DNA of 17,170 bases from Parachlamydiaceae bacterium (lineage in GTDB: Bacteria > Chlamydiota > Chlamydiia > Chlamydiales > Parachlamydiaceae): contig JAUXSJ010000313.1 of NCBI GenBank assembly GCA_030679615.1, positions 1-17,170 of the forward strand, in the 5' to 3' direction. Made by a program: the position numbers and the translations under genes. How positions within the stretch are numbered: position 1 is the stretch's first letter; every line of letters starts with the position of its first letter. Of this stretch, positions 13,594 through 17,170 are shown piece after piece. The notes under the pieces were generated by a model. The model did no database searches, was not told the DNA's origin, and saw nothing but the letters and a program-made list of their open reading frames with translations.

Positions 13594-15402
13594 TTAATTA
13601 TTACTCATTAGTGTTTCGAGTTCGGTCACTAATCTATCAAAGACATCGATAGCTGCAATGACGGGAGCAGGAGTTGTCATATCAATGCCAGCTAATTTAA
13701 GCATATCAATAGGGTACAAGCTAGAACCTCCCTTTAAAAAGGAAAGATAATTTTCTCGGTCTTGGTCTTTTCCATTAACAACTTTTTCTGTTAATGAAAG
13801 GGCTGCACTGATACCCGTTGCATATTGAAAAACATAAAAATTGTAATAAAAGTGGGGGATTCTTGACCATTCGATATCAATTTCTTCATCAATAATCGTG
13901 TCTGGTCCAAAGTACAATTGGTTAAGTTTTCTGTACTCTTCTTTTAAAAGTTGCGGAGTTAAAGGAACGCCACTTTCAGTTAGTTGGTGAATTTTTAATT
14001 CAAATTCAGCAAACATTGTTTGTCTAAATAGTGTTGCTCGGATGTCTTCAATTTTTTGATTAATAAGAAAAATTTTTTCTTTAGGATCGGTTCGCTGTTT
14101 TAGTAAGAGGCGAGTTAAAAGATCTTCGTTAAAAGTAGAAGCTACTTCTGCTAGAAATATAGAGTAGTCACTGTATTGATAAGGTTGGTGATGTCGGCTA
14201 TAATAGCTATGCATACTATGACCAGCTTCATGAGCAAGAGTAAACACATCTCTAATAATATTTTTATAATTCATTAATATATAGGGCATGCTATCGAAAC
14301 AGCCGCTTGAATAGGCTCCGGATCTTTTGTTTTGATTTTCAAATCGATCTACCCATCGATCCGTTTTAAGTCCTTTGCGAAGAATATCTTGATATTCAGA
14401 ACCTAACGGTTGAACTGATTCGATTACTAACTCTTCAGCTTCTTCATAAGACATTTTTATATCAACAGAACTCATGAGGGGAACATACATATCATATAAA
14501 TGCAATTCGTCTAATTTAAGAATTTTTTTTCTTAACTTCATATAACGATGAAGAACCCCTAAACGTTCATGTACAGCTTGAATTAAGGCATGGTAGACAG
14601 AAGATTCAATATTTTTTGGAAATAAAGCAGCATCTAAAGAAGAAGGGTAATGACGCGATCTGCTTTGAAAAAAGTGGTTTTGCATTTGGCCATTAATGAG
14701 CTCACATAAAGTGTTTTCATAAGCTTGAAATTGTTGATGGTAAGTTTGAAATGCATTTTTTCTTAAAGTCCTGTCCTGGTCACGAAGATAAATTGCATAA
14801 GTCCCATGGGAAAGTGGTTTCGATTGACCTGAGCTATCCAAAACATCTGGAAATTTAAAATCTGCATCATTTAAACAATTAAAAGCCTTATAAGATGTTT
14901 GTAATGCTTGTCCAGCAAAGGCCATAAGCATTTCGTTATCTTTTGAAAGGGTATGTTTTTTTTGTCTAATAAGTTTTTCCAAATAAAACTTATAATCTTT
15001 CAGAGTTGAAGAATATAAATATTCATTAAGTGTCGCTTCAGGTAATTCAAGCAATTCAGGTTGAAACCAGGCTGTTTCTTGAGAAAAAGCATGGCACAAC
15101 ATCAAGATTTTTTCATAACAAGTTTTAAATTCAGGATCGCTAATATTCTCATCATGACGTAAGTGAGCATATGTATAGAGTTTTGAAAGTTTGCGATCAA
15201 TTGCAAGAGTTTTTTCAATCAGAGTAAGTAAATTTTCAGGACCTTTTTCTAATGATCCTTGGAATGAGTCAATTGTAGGCCAAAATGGAGAAGTTTTTGA
15301 TTCTGTTACCGATTCAAAATCTTGTTCCCACGCATCTTTATTTGAATAAAGAGATTCAATATTCCATCGATCTATTAGGGGGACTTCTTCGCGTTTTTTC
15401 AT
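13594..15402 (-). CDS. pepF: oligoendopeptidase F (M3B zinc metallopeptidase)
   Basis: The 602-residue enzyme cleaves short peptides in the cytoplasm and is of normal length for the PepF family. The zinc site is complete: HEAGH at 391-395 in FTLAHEAGHSMHSYYS and the third ligand Glu419 in FLAEVASTFNE. The region upstream, SGAYSSGCFDSMPYILMNY (361-379), is the substrate-cleft segment expected before it. GGAGA lies 11 bases before the ATG, a somewhat long spacing. The gene is followed in the same direction by groES and groEL, the order also found in Chlamydia (pepF-groES-groEL1), but the 209-base gap with its own CIRCE suggests separate control of the chaperonins. It is divergent from the HPr gene, with 90 bases between them. 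Confidence 0.96.
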   Translation of the reverse strand: MKKREEVPLIDRWNIESLYSNKDAWEQDFESVTESKTSPFWPTIDSFQGSLEKGPENLLTLIEKTLAIDRKLSKLYTYAHLRHDENISDPEFKTCYEKILMLCHAFSQETAWFQPELLELPEATLNEYLYSSTLKDYKFYLEKLIRQKKHTLSKDNEMLMAFAGQALQTSYKAFNCLNDADFKFPDVLDSSGQSKPLSHGTYAIYLRDQDRTLRKNAFQTYHQQFQAYENTLCELINGQMQNHFFQSRSRHYPSSLDAALFPKNIESSVYHALIQAVHERLGVLHRYMKLRKKILKLDELHLYDMYVPLMSSVDIKMSYEEAEELVIESVQPLGSEYQDILRKGLKTDRWVDRFENQNKRSGAYSSGCFDSMPYILMNYKNIIRDVFTLAHEAGHSMHSYYSRHHQPYQYSDYSIFLAEVASTFNEDLLTRLLLKQRTDPKEKIFLINQKIEDIRATLFRQTMFAEFELKIHQLTESGVPLTPQLLKEEYRKLNQLYFGPDTIIDEEIDIEWSRIPHFYYNFYVFQYATGISAALSLTEKVVNGKDQDRENYLSFLKGGSSLYPIDMLKLAGIDMTTPAPVIAAIDVFDRLVTELETLMSNN

Positions 15403-15492
15403 GAATAAGTTTCTCCGTTATTTTAATTAGAAAAAGTTTGCTTATAAATAGATTGTCGTATTAAAGGATAGAAGATGAAAGGATAAAACGCG

Positions 15493-15789
15493 ATGACAAA
15501 GACTTCAATAAAAAAACAAATGATAATCGGAAAATTTGTCATTAAAAATGATCGAGGACTTCACACCAGGCCTTCAACAGAACTTGTAAAATGTGCAAGT
15601 ATGTTTAAATCAAAAATTTTACTTTATTATCGAAGGCATGTTGCAAATGCAAAATCTTTGTTAGGGATTTTAATGTTAGCAGCTGAAAAAGGTGCTAAAA
15701 TTAAAATTGAAGCTGAAGGTGAAGATGCGGAACAAGCAGTTCAGTCAATAATAGAGCTGGCTGCACATAATTTTTATATTAAATATTAG
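15493..15789 (+). CDS. ptsH: HPr-family phosphocarrier protein
   Basis: The 98-residue protein carries the HPr fold of the phosphotransferase system. The phosphorylation site is His24 in RGLHTRPSTELVKCA, matching His15 of standard HPr. The regulatory serine region, Ser55 in VANAKSLLGILML, matches Ser46 and would be the target of HPr kinase. A 9-residue basic N-terminal extension (TKTSIKKQM) precedes the usual start and makes it slightly longer than the common 85-90 residues. AAAGGA stands 9 bases before the ATG. Chlamydiae have a reduced PTS, so a regulatory role or a link to few transport components is likely; this is inferred from the group, not from the sequence. No ptsI is adjacent. Confidence 0.93.
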   Translation: MTKTSIKKQMIIGKFVIKNDRGLHTRPSTELVKCASMFKSKILLYYRRHVANAKSLLGILMLAAEKGAKIKIEAEGEDAEQAVQSIIELAAHNFYIKY

Positions 15790-15848
15790 AGATAGTCATC
15801 CTGTAATTTTATGCGTTGTCAGTTGATAGAATGAACGTTTCTCAGATT

Positions 15849-16259
15849 TTAATCTTCCACAGCAATTGTTTTGTCTAAAACTTCTTTCGTGCAATAAATT
15901 GGTGCATTCCACATTAATGCTAGAATAAGAAAATCACTGGGTCTTCCATCCGATTCAATAATATGCAAAATGTCACCCATGGGTTGTTCGAGAAATAAGC
16001 GTGCAAAGTAGACTGTATCTTCTACATCATTAATAACGACCTGCTTAATTTTAATTTCCATTGACTCAAATACTTTTGAGATAAAGTCATGTGTTAATGG
16101 ACGTGGTGTGACTGCATTGGTTAAATAGAGTTGAAGTACACGTCCAACTCCGGAATCTGTGTAAATGGCAAAACGTTTTTCAAGAGCTTTTAATACAATA
16201 ACTGTATAAGAACGAGTTTGCATGATCTTATCAAACGAAAGCTGAATTAATTCAGACAT
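15849..16259 (-). CDS. bifunctional nuclease family protein (DUF151/BFN)
   Basis: The 136-residue product has the DUF151 layout: RPLTHDFISKVFESMEIKI in the middle (about 53-71), then the TVYFARLFLEQ strand pair and the strongly kept GRPSDFLILALMWNAPIYCT (about 105-124). Plant and bacterial members have been described as DNase/RNase enzymes, but the role in bacteria is poorly settled. The start chosen is ATG 16257-16259, with AGGAG 6 bases upstream; the preceding TTG codon would add one residue but fits worse. rpiA ends 23 bases upstream in the same direction, so the two are probably one operon. It converges with the HPr gene without an obvious terminator between. Confidence 0.9.
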   Translation of the reverse strand: MSELIQLSFDKIMQTRSYTVIVLKALEKRFAIYTDSGVGRVLQLYLTNAVTPRPLTHDFISKVFESMEIKIKQVVINDVEDTVYFARLFLEQPMGDILHIIESDGRPSDFLILALMWNAPIYCTKEVLDKTIAVED

Positions 16260-16282
16260 CAAAAGCTCCTAGAGTAAAATCT

Positions 16283-16981
16283 TTAGAAGATATTAGTTGT
16301 ACCATTTTTATATCCTACGATGACATGAGTTGCAAGATTGAAAAAAAATCCCGTTTCAACAACTCCGGTCATTCCCTTTAACTTTTCATGTTCAGAGTAA
16401 GGAGAATGAATTGGGTCATTAAAATGAATATCTAAAATATAATTTCCATTATCTGTTAGATAATTATTACCCTCATTATTTTTACGTAAAATTGAATTCA
16501 ATCCAAATTTTTGCAATTCTTTTAATGTATAATGATAAAGAAAGGGAATAATTTCTACCGCCACAGGAAATTTACCTAAATGTGAAACTAGCTTTGTTTC
16601 ATCTATAATCACAATCATTTCTTTACTTGCTTTAGCGACTAATTTTTCTCTCAATAGTGCTCCACCACCCCCTTTAATCATATTCTTTTTATGATCAATT
16701 TCATCTGCGCCATCAACCACAATATCAATACTATAAATATTTTCTGGATCAACTAGTGGAATACCTAATTGCTTCGCTTGTTCCATTGATTTGTTTGAAG
16801 AAGCAATTGCTGAAATTTTTAAACCTTCTTGAACTTTTTTAGCTAAAGCATCAATAAAAAAGGTGGCTGTTGTACCGGTACCTAAGCCTATAATCATTCC
16901 TTGTTTTATATAATCAATTGCATGAATAGCAGCATTTTTTTTTGCGTTAAGAATCGATTCATCCATATCTTCACAACTCAT
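16283..16981 (-). CDS. rpiA: ribose-5-phosphate isomerase A
   Basis: The 232-residue enzyme interconverts ribose 5-phosphate and ribulose 5-phosphate in the non-oxidative pentose phosphate pathway. All signature loops are seen: the phosphate-binding GLGTGTTA (32-39), DGADEID (90-96) and KGGGGALLREK (103-113), with Lys103 and the catalytic Glu112, which correspond to Lys94 and Glu103 of the E. coli enzyme. Length is normal. The start is less certain: ATG 16979-16981 has no clear ribosome site, and the ATG five codons later follows GAAGAT at very short spacing. It is the first gene of a likely rpiA-DUF151 operon and is divergent from the Nif3-like gene, with 85 bases between. Confidence 0.96.
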   Translation of the reverse strand: MSCEDMDESILNAKKNAAIHAIDYIKQGMIIGLGTGTTATFFIDALAKKVQEGLKISAIASSNKSMEQAKQLGIPLVDPENIYSIDIVVDGADEIDHKKNMIKGGGGALLREKLVAKASKEMIVIIDETKLVSHLGKFPVAVEIIPFLYHYTLKELQKFGLNSILRKNNEGNNYLTDNGNYILDIHFNDPIHSPYSEHEKLKGMTGVVETGFFFNLATHVIVGYKNGTTNIF

Positions 16982-17066
16982 AAGTCAATAATTTGATCAA
17001 ATCATTTTGCTAATAATTTTAAATATGCCAAATTAATGTTCATTTGCATATAGAAAAAGGAATTTT

Positions 17067-17170
17067 ATGATCAATTTAAATAATTTAATGAAACGACTTG
17101 ATGAGACATTCTTTTTTAAAGGATTAACTGATTTTGCACCTAATGGTTTACAAGTTGAGGGAAAAGATAA
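17067..17170 (+). CDS. Nif3-like dinuclear metal center protein, N-terminal fragment
   Basis: Only the first 34 codons are in the window; the frame runs off the right edge. MINLNNLMKRLDETFFFKGL followed by TDFAPNGLQVEG matches the family opening (L-x-x-LFP...D-x-x-GLQVG), where the protein begins its metal-binding domain. Family members bind two metal ions; their cellular role is unsettled. AAGGA lies 5 bases before the ATG. The identification rests on a short stretch, so it is a good but not certain call. Confidence 0.75.
   Translation, partial: MINLNNLMKRLDETFFFKGLTDFAPNGLQVEGKD

Overview
The window reads as chromosome of a Chlamydiales bacterium, most likely an amoeba-associated ('environmental') member such as a Parachlamydiaceae relative. 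The main reason is the minus-strand block pepF, groES, groEL with a degraded CIRCE-like operator before groES. This gene order matches the chlamydial pepF-groES-groEL1 order. Low GC, rpiA, an HPr protein, a Nif3-like gene and a DUF11-containing secreted protein fit as well. The assignment is an inference from gene content and order; no marker gene was searched.

Right part (about 11.2-17.17 kb) is ordinary core genome: tRNA-Asn(GTT), groEL with a clear intrinsic terminator, groES, oligoendopeptidase F, a divergent HPr gene, an rpiA/DUF151 pair and the first codons of a Nif3-like gene running off the edge. Genes are closely packed, start with ATG (with good ribosome sites except at rpiA) and are AT-rich.

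Left part (about 1-11.15 kb) is accessory and plastic. It holds the tail of a lysine-rich protein, an unrecognised 158-residue protein, a secreted ice-binding-like (DUF3494) + 2x DUF11 + Fn3-like protein, a flavin monooxygenase with an N-terminal DnaJ-type zinc-ribbon, an orphan HI1420-type antitoxin, a DUF4239 membrane protein, a heme catalase and a RhlE-type RNA helicase. Three of these genes start with TTG. Between them lie palindromic elements and gene wrecks.

The most informative finds are these. (1) A 185-bp MITE-like element flanked by an 8-bp duplication sits inside a RelE/HigB-type toxin pseudogene. Removing the element and one repeat copy restores the toxin reading frame into the antitoxin start. 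(2) A REP-associated tyrosine transposase pseudogene is flanked by inverted 37-bp REP copies, with two tryptophan codons turned into stops. (3) A 300-bp nested palindrome and a separate 114-bp palindrome. (4) Further relatives of the REP repeat elsewhere in the window. No intact new multi-gene system was recognised; the novelty lies in the mobile-element archaeology and two unusual domain architectures.
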